64,000 bases of DNA from an uncultured Eubacterium sp. (lineage in GTDB: Bacteria; Bacillota; Clostridia; Oscillospirales; Acutalibacteraceae), in contig NZ_CAKTGT010000006.1 of assembly GCF_934561735.1 (NCBI RefSeq), forward strand, positions 1 through 64,000. The letters run 5' to 3'. A model generated the notes under the pieces. That model searched no databases and had not been told where the DNA came from. It saw only the letters and a program-made list of their open reading frames with translations. Numbering within the stretch: the first letter of the stretch is position 1; each line of letters opens with the position of its first letter. A program made the position numbers and the translations under genes. This document shows positions 43,522 through 53,000 of the stretch, in pieces.

Positions 43522-45303
43522 ATGGGAAACAAAGGTTCAAAGGTAAAAGGACTTTTTACCGAAGTTAAAACGCATTGGAACAAGCCTGCAAAGGGCAAAT
43601 ATGTTCCGTACAAGGAATATGTGGATATTCTGTTTGGCGTAGGTGCAAACTATGCCGGCAACAAAACGCTTGAATACATCAGCTTTGCTGCAGGCTGCTA
43701 TTTGATGATGTATCACTACAAGCTGCCGTATCTTACATACGCAATTATCTCCCTCATCAATATGCCGCTCAACTATGTTTGGACGCTTATCGGATGGGTA
43801 ATCAACGACAACCTCGGATTTTTGCCAAAGAAAACCGAGCGTAGTTTTTACGGATTATATTTCTTTTTGATAGCCGCCGGACTTGCAATGATATTCGGCG
43901 ATTTTTCGGCATTTCTGCCCGAAACAAACAAACTTGTTGCCTACCTCAACGGGCTTGAGGGCGTTAATGCCGCATCGGTTATCAAAATTTTCGGCACCCA
44001 CATTTTATGGAACGGCTGGTCCGGTGCCCGTAATATTTTTTACAGAAAGAAGCTTATACCTAAATTCGGCAGATACAAGTACAGCCTTTATTGTGATGTT
44101 GTGCCGAAAATCATAATGGTTTGGCTCATCGGCTGGCTTCCGTTTTATTCAACAATCACAGATGTTACAACAAGAGTTTGGGTTGCAAACCTGCTGTTTT
44201 CAATCTACAACCTCTTTGGGTTCAACAACAATCTTGAAACCTGCACGCAAAACATCTCGCCGAATATGCGTGAGCGTATCTTTGTAAGGTCATATCCTAT
44301 AAAGCTTTCTCACCTGTTCCAATCAATTTTGGCAATCATTTTGCCGGCAATTATTGACAAGTGCCCAAACGACTGGGCGGACATTGCCGTGTTCAAATGG
44401 ATTATTCCTGTTACATTTACGATTTTTGCCGTTATCACAATGATATTTGCAGGCAGAATCAAAGAGAGAATTCCGCAACCGCCTCTTGAAAAGAAGGTTA
44501 AAATCAATTTCTGGGACGGTATGTTCGGTGTTCTTCGCAACAAATACAGGTGGATCCAAACAATAGTAGGTCTTTTGGATTCACTCGGCAACGGTATGCT
44601 TGCATTTACAACAATTTTGTACCTTTACACATTCAGGTTGACGGGTCTTACATACAGTCTTATTGTTGCTCTCGTCAGCTTTGCCGGCACGCCGCCCGAC
44701 CTGTTCACGCCGTACTTTATCAAGAGATTTACCTACAAGCAGGTTATGATATTCTATCAGCTTTCCCGTGCCGTATGCTACAGCGTAATTGTTTGCTGCT
44801 ACATCTTCTGCGGCGAAAACCTTGTTCTTTGCGGTACACTTTCGGTGGTTATGCTGTTCATAACCGAAATGTTCCAAACCGTACCTAAGTCAATCTCGCA
44901 CGATATGGACATTCGTGTAAACGACTATCAAATGTACCTTTCGGGTGAAAGACTTGAAAGTTTTGCCGGCGTATTCGGCTGGTTCACGGGTCCTATCACT
45001 TCATTTGTAGGCCTTATCATTCCGTTGTTACTTCTCAAATTCGGTTTTAACACAAACTGGGATGTACTTTTCATCGACTCGTCAAGAGTAAAAATCATTG
45101 TTGTACCTATTATAATAGATATTATAGGCTATCTTCTTATGACGATACCGTATATCTTTTGGGATTACAACGACGACAAGCAAAACAAAGTTATGGAAGT
45201 CTTGCGTCGCCGCGAAGAAGTTACAAGAAAGCAATATAACGAGGAGCACGGCATAGTTGAAGTTGCCGAAGAAGAAAAAGAACTTGAGGAGGTTGTATCA
45301 TGA
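43522..45303 (+). CDS. MFS-type transporter (GPH-like), coupled to an LRR protein
   Basis: A 593-residue integral membrane protein with about 12 hydrophobic segments. It has a long hydrophilic N-terminus (about 40 residues) and a charged C-terminal tail rich in Glu and Arg (VLRRREEVTRKQYNEEHG). Loops such as RSYPIKLSHLF and SISHDMDIRVNDYQMYLSGERL suggest a distant relative of sodium/sugar MFS (GPH) carriers, but I see no decisive signature. It overlaps the LRR gene by 4 bases (ATGA). The substrate is unknown. Confidence 0.6.
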   Translation: MGNKGSKVKGLFTEVKTHWNKPAKGKYVPYKEYVDILFGVGANYAGNKTLEYISFAAGCYLMMYHYKLPYLTYAIISLINMPLNYVWTLIGWVINDNLGFLPKKTERSFYGLYFFLIAAGLAMIFGDFSAFLPETNKLVAYLNGLEGVNAASVIKIFGTHILWNGWSGARNIFYRKKLIPKFGRYKYSLYCDVVPKIIMVWLIGWLPFYSTITDVTTRVWVANLLFSIYNLFGFNNNLETCTQNISPNMRERIFVRSYPIKLSHLFQSILAIILPAIIDKCPNDWADIAVFKWIIPVTFTIFAVITMIFAGRIKERIPQPPLEKKVKINFWDGMFGVLRNKYRWIQTIVGLLDSLGNGMLAFTTILYLYTFRLTGLTYSLIVALVSFAGTPPDLFTPYFIKRFTYKQVMIFYQLSRAVCYSVIVCCYIFCGENLVLCGTLSVVMLFITEMFQTVPKSISHDMDIRVNDYQMYLSGERLESFAGVFGWFTGPITSFVGLIIPLLLLKFGFNTNWDVLFIDSSRVKIIVVPIIIDIIGYLLMTIPYIFWDYNDDKQNKVMEVLRRREEVTRKQYNEEHGIVEVAEEEKELEEVVS

Positions 45304-46919
45304 GCAAAAAGAAAAAGCAAAAGCAAAATGACGACTTCCTTGCACAGGAGGCATTTGAAACTCAGGAAACCGCTCAGGCTTACACGCTCGATATTCCCGA
45401 AGATGAAATTTGGACATATCAAATCGAAGGACTGCAAAAGCCTCACATCAATCAACCGTATGACAACGCAAAAACCAAAAAAGTTGTCTTTATCGTTGTA
45501 CTGCTGATTGCAATTTTTGCGGCAATGTTCTTTTCAGTAAAAGCCGTACACAGCGACACATACAAATACAAACAGCTTGATGACGGCACATATGAACTTG
45601 TAAGATTTTCAAATCCGGGCGGAATAACAGACATCACCATTGACTATGTTGTTGACCTCGACACAGGCAAAAAAGATACATCAAAGCCTATCACATCCAT
45701 CCACGAATATGCGTTCAACGGTGATGAAACACTGCACAACATCACATTCGGCAAGGATGTAAAATACATTGACAGCAAGGCTATTTACAGCTGTTGGTAT
45801 GTTCGCAATGTGTGGATTGACGACCAAAACCCCAACTACTGCGACCTTGACGGCGTTGTTTACAACAAAGATGTAACCGAAGCGGTGTTTTACCCTAACT
45901 ATCACGATTTGCAGCTGATGATTGAAAACGGCTACGCAGATGAAAAAATCGACAAAAAGGGCAACCGCAAGTTTATATCAAAGATTACCGATGAAAACGG
46001 CAATTTAGTTGATGAAAAAGGCAACAACCTTGTTGAAAGAATGTGGGGCACAAACAAACTCTATGACGAGCAGTATTATCAAACATACAACAGGCTTTGC
46101 CGCACATATGTCATTCCGTCAACAGTTACAAAAATCAACGAACTTGCATTTGCATACAGCAACATCGTTGACCTTTACATACCCGAGGGCGTAACAAAAA
46201 TGGACAATATGGCTGTGTTTAAAAACACCGTTTTAACAAACATTTTCACCTACACAACCGACACGCCGATTACGGACACAACATACAAAGCCGTTGACTC
46301 GATGAAAACAATTTACAATTCCCTGCCGGAAAGCTTGGAATTTATCGGTTCGGACTGCCTTTATTACACAAGGGCACTCAACTATATGTACATTCCGAAA
46401 AATGTTAAGACCATCAAACACCACGCTTTTTGGGATGCTGTTTACAAAGAGGACAAGGAACTGAAAGGCATTACCTACTTTGATGTTGAAGCCGACGAGG
46501 ATACATTTAACAACACCGTAGAAACAGGTGACCAATGGCGACCGCAATACGACTATATGGCGTTTAAAAAATCAATTCCCGTAAATTATGGGGTTAAAGA
46601 ACGCAAATCGCTTTACAGCGACAATGTTCACCGTCAATACTATTGGGCTGTTCAATGGGCAATCAACAACACAAGCGATGATGTCAAAGCGAAAATGCAA
46701 TATTTAATCAAAGATTTGGATAACGACGGCACACCCGAGCTGATAATTAAAAATTACAAAGGCAAAGGCGACAAAGTGCTGACTATGAAGCAAAACTACC
46801 TTGCCGATTACGAAGGCACAGCCGATTACCAAAACGACAAATTCAGTGCACTTGACGACAATGTACAGCTTGATTCAATCTACGACATAACAAAAGCAGA
46901 CAATGTAAACTATAAATAA
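45300..46919 (+). CDS. membrane-anchored BspA-like leucine-rich-repeat protein
   Basis: A 539-residue protein. A Lys/Gln-rich cytoplasmic N-terminus (about 1-57) precedes one membrane helix (about 60-80). The extracellular part has LRR_5-type repeats (ITSIHEYAFNGDETLHNITF, KYIDSKAIYSCWYVRNVWI, TKINELAFAYSNIVDLYIPE, KTIKHHAFWDAV) and a C-terminal segment with KDLDNDGTPELIIKNYKGKG. That segment resembles a VCBS/EF-hand-like calcium site. It is translationally coupled to the MFS transporter, which is unusual for this surface family and suggests a joint membrane complex. Confidence 0.75.
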   Translation: MSKKKKQKQNDDFLAQEAFETQETAQAYTLDIPEDEIWTYQIEGLQKPHINQPYDNAKTKKVVFIVVLLIAIFAAMFFSVKAVHSDTYKYKQLDDGTYELVRFSNPGGITDITIDYVVDLDTGKKDTSKPITSIHEYAFNGDETLHNITFGKDVKYIDSKAIYSCWYVRNVWIDDQNPNYCDLDGVVYNKDVTEAVFYPNYHDLQLMIENGYADEKIDKKGNRKFISKITDENGNLVDEKGNNLVERMWGTNKLYDEQYYQTYNRLCRTYVIPSTVTKINELAFAYSNIVDLYIPEGVTKMDNMAVFKNTVLTNIFTYTTDTPITDTTYKAVDSMKTIYNSLPESLEFIGSDCLYYTRALNYMYIPKNVKTIKHHAFWDAVYKEDKELKGITYFDVEADEDTFNNTVETGDQWRPQYDYMAFKKSIPVNYGVKERKSLYSDNVHRQYYWAVQWAINNTSDDVKAKMQYLIKDLDNDGTPELIIKNYKGKGDKVLTMKQNYLADYEGTADYQNDKFSALDDNVQLDSIYDITKADNVNYK

Positions 46920-46932
46920 GCAACAATAACAC

Positions 46933-46964
46933 AGGGACTGTCACATATAAATGCGACAGTCCCT
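46933..46964. terminator. hairpin between convergent genes
   Basis: AGGGACTGTC pairs with GACAGTCCCT around a 12-base loop. The T-run is weak on both strands, but the site lies between two convergent stops. Confidence 0.55.
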
Positions 46965-46981
46965 TAAACTGTTTAGTAATA

Positions 46982-48469
46982 TTAGCCTTTGCTTTCGATA
47001 AGCTTGCACTTTACATCAAAGATTTTAAGATTATTATTCTCAATTCTTGCGATTGTAAGTGTTACCGTATCGCCGGGTGATGATTTGCTGAGGATATTTG
47101 TGAGCACATCGGTTGAAGTCATTGTGTTGCCGTTAATTGCAACAATCATATCATACTGTCTAACATCCTTGTTTGCAAGGTCCGATTCGGAATCAACTTC
47201 GCCGATAATCATTGTACCTTCGGCATCTTTGTAGCCCTTTTGTTCAAGAGCGGCAAGAATTGCACTTGCATTTGACGCATTTGTAATTGTATTGTAAGTG
47301 ATGCCAAGTTTTGCTCTGCCTGCCACATAACCGTTTTTAATAAGGCTGTTTGCCGTTTTAACCGCTGTATTGCTCGGTACGGCAAAGCCCATACCCTCAT
47401 AATCGGTTGAAGCAATCTTTGATGAGTTGATGCCGATAACCTGACCGCTCATATTGAAAAGCGCACCGCCCGAGTTACCCGGATTGATAGCCGCATCTGT
47501 TTGAATACACTCGTTATCGTAACCGATTGATGATGAAACGGGACGGTCAAGAGCAGATACAATACCTGTTGTAACGCTGTTCATAAACTTACTGCCGCCC
47601 GGGCAACCGATAACTACCGCTTGTTCACCGACAACGATGTCATCGCTGTTGGCAAACTCGGCAACCTGAAGCCCGCTTGCCTTGATTGAAAGAACGCCTA
47701 TATCGGTTTGGCTGTCATATCCTACAATTGTTGCATCGTAGGTTTTGCCGTCATTTGTTGTTACCTTAAAGGTTGAGCCGTCCGAAATAACATGAGCCGC
47801 AGTCATAATATATGTTGTTCCGCCGTTTTCGCTCATTATAACGCCCGAACCTTCGCCCGATAAAGTTTGTTCATCTGAACCGCTGTTTTGACTTTGACCG
47901 AAATTGTAAAAATCATAATATGAATTCTGCTCGGAATAAACCGAAATGAGAACACAGGAATCGATAGTTTTTTCAGCGACGCCGGCAACGGTCAAATTAC
48001 CGTTGCTGTCCTTTGTTGCAACATCGCCCTTGCTATCATTAATTTTTGCTCCGCCCTTTGTGCTGTCGGCAGAATCGCTTTGAGTGGTGCTTTCACTTGA
48101 ACCGCTTGATGAATTATTTCCTACCATTGCGGCTGCAATGCCAAAGATTGACACAGCTACAACAACTATTGCAACAATGATGACAACCTTGAGTGCCTTA
48201 TTCTTTTTCTTAGGCGGCTTCGGAGCCGGTGCAACAGGTCTGCCATACATATTTGCATTGTTTGGTGTGTAATATGTGCCGTTATTAGGGCGTGTATTGT
48301 TTTGATAATATCGGCCCTGATTTACAGGCTGTGAATATTGATTGGGCTGTGAGCCCTGATTTGTATTATTTTGCGGTTGATTTTGTCTTGGCGGAACAAA
48401 ATGATACTCGCCGTTCGGCATATCGTTGCCGCCGCTTACATTATTTTGATTGTTGTTATATTCGTCCAT
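46982..48469 (-). CDS. HtrA/DegP-like serine protease with PDZ domain
   Basis: A 495-residue membrane-tethered protease. An Asn/Gln-rich cytoplasmic N-terminus (about 1-90) and one helix (about 93-116) precede the trypsin-like domain. Its catalytic triad is His226 (TAAHVIS), Asp256 (QTDIGVL) and Ser333 (NPGNSGGAL). A C-terminal PDZ domain follows (about 400-490, MIVAINGNTMTSTDVL). ATG 48469 follows AAGGAG; the longer frame is not needed. It is the third gene of a response regulator-kinase-protease unit, so it is probably induced by envelope stress. Confidence 0.9.
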   Translation of the reverse strand: MDEYNNNQNNVSGGNDMPNGEYHFVPPRQNQPQNNTNQGSQPNQYSQPVNQGRYYQNNTRPNNGTYYTPNNANMYGRPVAPAPKPPKKKNKALKVVIIVAIVVVAVSIFGIAAAMVGNNSSSGSSESTTQSDSADSTKGGAKINDSKGDVATKDSNGNLTVAGVAEKTIDSCVLISVYSEQNSYYDFYNFGQSQNSGSDEQTLSGEGSGVIMSENGGTTYIMTAAHVISDGSTFKVTTNDGKTYDATIVGYDSQTDIGVLSIKASGLQVAEFANSDDIVVGEQAVVIGCPGGSKFMNSVTTGIVSALDRPVSSSIGYDNECIQTDAAINPGNSGGALFNMSGQVIGINSSKIASTDYEGMGFAVPSNTAVKTANSLIKNGYVAGRAKLGITYNTITNASNASAILAALEQKGYKDAEGTMIIGEVDSESDLANKDVRQYDMIVAINGNTMTSTDVLTNILSKSSPGDTVTLTIARIENNNLKIFDVKCKLIESKG

Positions 48470-48482
48470 GACGATTCTCCTT

Positions 48483-49979
48483 TTATTTTGATTTTGGAAG
48501 AGTAAACACAAATTCTGCTTCGGTCTTGCTGTCCGACTTTGCAAAAATTCTGCCGCCGTGCATCTCTACCATTGTTTTTACTATATAAAGTCCGAGACCT
48601 GCACCCTTTGCGTCAAGTGAGCGTGATTTGTCCACTTTATAGAATCTTTCAAACACACGGGAAAGCTCTGAAGCGTCAATACCCTCACCGCTGTTTTTGA
48701 TGCTGACTTGAACATTGTCGCCCACATCGGCAACATTAATCTCTATATATCCTCCGTCATTTGTAAACTTAACGGCATTGTCAAACAAGTTGTAAATAAC
48801 CTGATAAATCATATCCGTATCGGCTACAATATGGTGAGGTTCAAGATTATCAAGTCCTCGAATTTCTATATTTTTCTTTTCTATCTTTTGCTCAAAGGTC
48901 AAAAGAATATGAATAATTTGGTCGGAAAGATTATACGGCTTAGGTTTCATCTGGAAGTCGCCCGATTCAATCTTGCTCATATTAAGCATTGCCACAACAA
49001 GTCGTGACAATCGTCTTACCTCATCCGATACAATCTTTAGATAATAATCCTCTTTTTCCTTTGGAATTGTTCCGTCAAGAATACCATCAATAAATCCTGC
49101 AATGGAAGTCATCGGCGTTTTAAGTTCGTGCGAAACATTTGCAACAAACGACCGTCTTGAGCTTTCGAGTTTGTCAAGAGCATCTGCCATTTCGTTGAAA
49201 GCATAGCCCAAATCCGCAAGTTCATCGTTTGTTTTGATGTTAACTCTGTATGAAAAGTCGCCTACCGCAAAACGCTTTGCCGCCGCACTCATTTGCTGAA
49301 GAGGAGTAACCATATGCTTTGTAACCTGCCAAATAACTATGCAGGCAATGCCGAGGCAAATGATTGCAATAATCAAAAACGACTTCATAACAAGCGAAAC
49401 AATGCCTTGTGAGCCTGTCGGTGTAACTGCAAAAACCGTACCTATAATTTGATTGTTGTCAGTTAAATTATTTGCATCAAACGAAGTTTTTATTGCCGTA
49501 CCGACAACATAATACGATTCGCCGTTAATCATTGCCTTGCCGATTGAAGCACCCTCATACACACGCTGAAGCTGTTTGTCACCGATTACAAAATTTTTAT
49601 GATTTTTGCACACCGTTTCTCCGGTAACAAATCCTTTAAGTCCGGTTTGGTCCTTGCACATAATTATGCTGCCGCCGGCATCACAAACAAACACATCGGC
49701 ATCTATACAACCCGACACCATAGAAAGGTTTTCACAAATACTTTCCTTATATGCCGAATAATCACTGTTCATATTATTTACAATCATATTCTGCGATATT
49801 GTATTTGCAAGTGTTTTTGTATTTTCACTCAAAAGGTCTGTTTTTTCGCTGAGAGAATAAGCGTTAACAATCGTTATGAGCACTGTACCCATAACCGTAA
49901 GCATAAAAAGAAAGATGGCAACAAATATCAAAAAGTATTTGGTAAACAGGTTTTGTCTTTTACCTTTTCGTAATGCCAT
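48483..49979 (-). CDS. sensor histidine kinase (HAMP, HisKA, HATPase)
   Basis: A 498-residue kinase. Helices at about 14-40 and 195-220 flank an extracellular sensor region. HAMP follows, then the dimerisation box with His284 (FVANVSHELKTPM) and the ATPase with N-box YQVIYNLFDNAVKF, DASELSRVFERFYKVD and GAGLGLYIVKTMVEMHGG. It follows the regulator by 8 bases and precedes the protease by 13. The signal is unknown; HtrA downstream suggests misfolded envelope proteins or wall stress. Confidence 0.9.
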   Translation of the reverse strand: MALRKGKRQNLFTKYFLIFVAIFLFMLTVMGTVLITIVNAYSLSEKTDLLSENTKTLANTISQNMIVNNMNSDYSAYKESICENLSMVSGCIDADVFVCDAGGSIIMCKDQTGLKGFVTGETVCKNHKNFVIGDKQLQRVYEGASIGKAMINGESYYVVGTAIKTSFDANNLTDNNQIIGTVFAVTPTGSQGIVSLVMKSFLIIAIICLGIACIVIWQVTKHMVTPLQQMSAAAKRFAVGDFSYRVNIKTNDELADLGYAFNEMADALDKLESSRRSFVANVSHELKTPMTSIAGFIDGILDGTIPKEKEDYYLKIVSDEVRRLSRLVVAMLNMSKIESGDFQMKPKPYNLSDQIIHILLTFEQKIEKKNIEIRGLDNLEPHHIVADTDMIYQVIYNLFDNAVKFTNDGGYIEINVADVGDNVQVSIKNSGEGIDASELSRVFERFYKVDKSRSLDAKGAGLGLYIVKTMVEMHGGRIFAKSDSKTEAEFVFTLPKSK

Positions 49980-49987
49980 AATTCAAT

Positions 49988-50683
49988 TTAGTCCTTTGTT
50001 TCAAATTTATATCCAACACCCCAAACGGTCTTTAAGCACCATTTGTCCGATACGCCTTCAAGCTTTTCACGGAGTCTTTTTACATGCACATCAACTGTAC
50101 GGGAGTCGCCGTAATAATCAAATCCCCACACCTCATCAAGAAGCTGGTCACGGGTATAAACTCTGTTTGGATTTGAAGCAAAGTGATAAATGAGTTCAAG
50201 TTCTTTAGGAGGAGTGTCAACAGGCACGCCCTTTACCTTCATCTCATAATTTTGAATATTAATTTCAAGATTGTCATAGATAACAACCTTTTTTTCGGTT
50301 TCTGTTGAGTCGCTGTCGCCTGTTGTTCTGCGAAGAACAGCTTTAACTCTTGCCATAACCTCTTTTGCATCAAAAGGCTTTACAACATAGTCGTCTGCGC
50401 CAAGTTCCAAGCCAAGTACCTTATCAAAGGTTTCGCCCTTTGCGGTAAGCATTATAATAGGAGCAGATGATGTTTTTCTGATTTCACGGCAAACTTGCCA
50501 GCCGTCCTTTTTAGGAAGCATAATGTCAAGGAGCACCAAATCGGGTGTCTTGTTTTGGAACATATCAACAGCTTCCTGACCGTCGTTTGCGGTGAATACC
50601 ACATAGCCCTCATTTTCAAGATAAAGTTTGAGAAGTTCGCAGATGTTTAAATCATCGTCAACTACAAGAATTTTATTTGCCAT
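49988..50683 (-). CDS. OmpR/PhoB-type response regulator
   Basis: A 231-residue regulator. The receiver domain has the acidic pair VVDDD, phospho-acceptor Asp53 (LVLLDIMLP) and the lysine in YVVKPFDAKEV. The winged-helix output domain shows PPKELELIYHF, YTRDQLLDEVWGFDYYGDSRTVDVHVKRLR in its recognition part. ATG 50683 begins the canonical MANKILVVDDD; the frame could extend 12 codons, but GGAAA lies just before this ATG. First gene of the operon with the kinase and HtrA. Confidence 0.92.
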   Translation of the reverse strand: MANKILVVDDDLNICELLKLYLENEGYVVFTANDGQEAVDMFQNKTPDLVLLDIMLPKKDGWQVCREIRKTSSAPIIMLTAKGETFDKVLGLELGADDYVVKPFDAKEVMARVKAVLRRTTGDSDSTETEKKVVIYDNLEINIQNYEMKVKGVPVDTPPKELELIYHFASNPNRVYTRDQLLDEVWGFDYYGDSRTVDVHVKRLREKLEGVSDKWCLKTVWGVGYKFETKD

Positions 50684-50809
50684 AATCGTTTTTCCTTTCT
50701 TTCTTCTCTTTGCACCCATAATATCAAACGATTTTGTTCACAATTTGTATTTTGAGTAAACAAAGAATTAATATTTTTAACAATTAATTAATTCATATTT
50801 ATCAAATTT

Positions 50810-52045
50810 TTACCATTCGATATTTCGCTTTTCACAGCTTTCAACATAGTCGATAAACTGACGGGCACATCTCGGAGAACGACCGCCTCTGCGTCTTGCC
50901 CATTGTTCTGCGTTGAACAATATCTTTTCCATATCGGATTTAAGTCCTCTGTCGGTTGCAATCTTTTGAACAATGTCTTCAAAATCCTTTTTGTCGGGAT
51001 TGATGAATGTGATTGAAAGACCGAATCTGTCTGAAAGCGAAAGTTCTTCCTGAAGAGTATCGGAACGGTTTACATCATTTTCACGGTCGGAGAAATTCTC
51101 CTTGATAAGATGGCGTCTGTTTGATGTGGCATAAATAAGAGTATTATTCTGTCTGCCCGAAAGTGAGCCCTCAAGTGCCGCCTTTAATTCGCCGAACGAA
51201 TCATCGTGATTGTCAAAGCTCAAATCATCAATAAATATGATGAATTTCATAGGACTGTCGGAAATCTTTTCCCTAATCATAGTCAAATCGTTGATGTCGC
51301 CCTTTGAAATTTCAATCATTCGCAAGCCTCTGTCCTTATATTCATTAAGGATTGCGTGAACGGTGGAACTTTTGCCCGTACCTCTGTCACCGTAAAGCAA
51401 AACATTGTTTGCCGGCAAGTCGGAAATAAACGCAACGGTGTTATCAACAACCTTGCCACGCTGAACCTCATAGTTTTTAAGGTCGGTCAAGCGAATGGAA
51501 TCAATAGCCGTAATCGGAACGAACTCCTCATTTCTCCAAGTGAACGCAACAAATTTGGCAAACATACCGTAACCGTTTGTTCTGTGAAAGGCTTTTAAAT
51601 CTTCAATATGTTCTGCCCAATTATCGGTGAGCGGAAGCATTGCCCTGCCGTTTGAATTCCACTTTGGCATAGTTTTGAGAACATCCGCAATGTCACTGTC
51701 CTCTTCCGCTTTATAAATATCCTCTGCCGAAATCGAAGCGATAACTTCAAGCTTTTCCAAATCGGCTTTTACACCGTCAATAATAGACGGGTCAAGTTCA
51801 TCACATTTTCCTGCCGCAGCAGCCTTTGTAAAAACATTGTCATCTGTCAAAATAAGTTTTGACACATAGTGCCTGAGCGAATGATGTGATGACAGCAAAT
51901 TGAAAAATCTGCTCTGCTTTGTCAAAACAGTTTCGTCCTCCAATGAGTTGAGCAAATCATAAAGTGCGTTAATAATCTCGTCCTGTTTAAAATCATATAC
52001 GCACAATGATTCAATATAATATCTTACCTTTACGGCCTTATTCAT
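50810..52045 (-). CDS. DUF815-family AAA ATPase
   Basis: A 411-residue ATPase of unknown cellular role. The N-terminal 150 residues are helical; the AAA core has Walker A LLYGDRGTGKSST (about residue 216), Walker B FIIFIDDLSF and a sensor region IYATSNRRHLI. RRGGRSPRCARQFIDYV near the C-terminus is typical of DUF815 proteins, which occur widely in Clostridia. It stands alone between the response regulator and the FadR-type regulator and is divergent from the latter. Confidence 0.85.
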   Translation of the reverse strand: MNKAVKVRYYIESLCVYDFKQDEIINALYDLLNSLEDETVLTKQSRFFNLLSSHHSLRHYVSKLILTDDNVFTKAAAAGKCDELDPSIIDGVKADLEKLEVIASISAEDIYKAEEDSDIADVLKTMPKWNSNGRAMLPLTDNWAEHIEDLKAFHRTNGYGMFAKFVAFTWRNEEFVPITAIDSIRLTDLKNYEVQRGKVVDNTVAFISDLPANNVLLYGDRGTGKSSTVHAILNEYKDRGLRMIEISKGDINDLTMIREKISDSPMKFIIFIDDLSFDNHDDSFGELKAALEGSLSGRQNNTLIYATSNRRHLIKENFSDRENDVNRSDTLQEELSLSDRFGLSITFINPDKKDFEDIVQKIATDRGLKSDMEKILFNAEQWARRRGGRSPRCARQFIDYVESCEKRNIEW

Positions 52046-52157
52046 TATTACACCTTCTGCCTCTATATATTAGAATTAATTACATTCTATAACATTTGTT
52101 CACAATTTACAATAGCTATCGGAAAAATAATTTAAAAATATGATGTCTGACAACATA

Positions 52158-52192
52158 TTGACTTGTATGATGTTTTGTGGTATTATCATACA
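52158..52192 (+). promoter_or_regulatory. promoter and operator of the FadR-type regulator
   Basis: TTGACT (52158), 17-base spacer, TATTAT (52181). An inverted repeat TGTATGAT/ATCATACA (52164-52171 and 52185-52192) covers the spacer and -10 box, so self-repression is likely. Confidence 0.7.
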
Positions 52193-52208
52193 TAAAGGAG
52201 ATGGTGCT

Positions 52209-52865
52209 ATGTCAAATACAAGTAAACTGTCCGATATTACAGCAAAAAGAATCAAGTCTATGATAGAAAACGAGCACCGCTTTTCCGTAGGCGACAAACT
52301 CCCAAACGAAAACGATTTTGCCGCAGAACTCGGAATAAGTCGTTCCACCCTGCGAGAAGCGGTGAGAATTTTAACGCTCGGCGGAATATTGGAAATCAAG
52401 CGTGGCAAAGGTACTTTTGTTACATCAAACACCACAATAGAAAGCAACGACCTCGGCGAAATCAGCAGCGGTCTTGACGATTTGTTTGAGATGAGGCTGA
52501 TGTTTGAACCGGATTGTGCATATTACGCCGCACAGCGTGCCACAGACGAGGAAATAGCGATCATCTGCAAATACGGCGAAGCCGTTGAAGCAAAGATAAA
52601 ATCCGGCGAAGACAGAACATACGAGGAGCAAAAGTTCCACGAAAGTATCGCAAACGCAACGCACAATGCATTTGTAAAGCAATTTATGCCAATCATCTTC
52701 AACGCAATCAAAAACGGCGTAATTGTTATGCAAAAAGACGAAAACATCAACAAAAACAACTTAAACGATGACAGACTGATTATGGACTTCCTCAAAGCAC
52801 GAAACGCAGAGGGTGCGAGAACGGCAATGAGGCTCCATATTTTGCACGCAATGGAAGGATTATAA
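52209..52865 (+). CDS. GntR-family regulator, FadR (FCD) subfamily
   Basis: A 218-residue repressor. The N-terminal winged helix shows VGDKLPNENDFAAELGISRSTLREAVRIL followed by KRGKGTFV, split here only for description. The C-terminal all-helical FCD ligand domain has EMRLMFEPDCAYYAAQRATDEE and the metal-site region EQKFHESIANATHNAFV. The ATG at 52209 has AAGGAG upstream; the longer frame overlaps the promoter. The next gene is ilvC, whose promoter shares a 9-base motif with this one. Confidence 0.88.
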   Translation: MSNTSKLSDITAKRIKSMIENEHRFSVGDKLPNENDFAAELGISRSTLREAVRILTLGGILEIKRGKGTFVTSNTTIESNDLGEISSGLDDLFEMRLMFEPDCAYYAAQRATDEEIAIICKYGEAVEAKIKSGEDRTYEEQKFHESIANATHNAFVKQFMPIIFNAIKNGVIVMQKDENINKNNLNDDRLIMDFLKARNAEGARTAMRLHILHAMEGL

Positions 52866-52883
52866 AAAAATTAAAATTTTCTA

Positions 52884-52912
52884 TTGACATAAGACATCAT
52901 ACGATATATAAT
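52884..52912 (+). promoter_or_regulatory. promoter of ilvC with shared operator half-site
   Basis: TTGACA, 17-base spacer, TATAAT. The spacer holds ACATCATAC (52894-52902), whose complement GTATGATGT sits in the spacer of the upstream regulator promoter. Confidence 0.75.
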
Positions 52913-53000
52913 GTGAATTAAGAAATAAATCAAACGGTTGTCGGTCAACTTGTCCGACAGCCAAACAAAACAAAATATTATTTTTTCGGAGGAAATAAAA

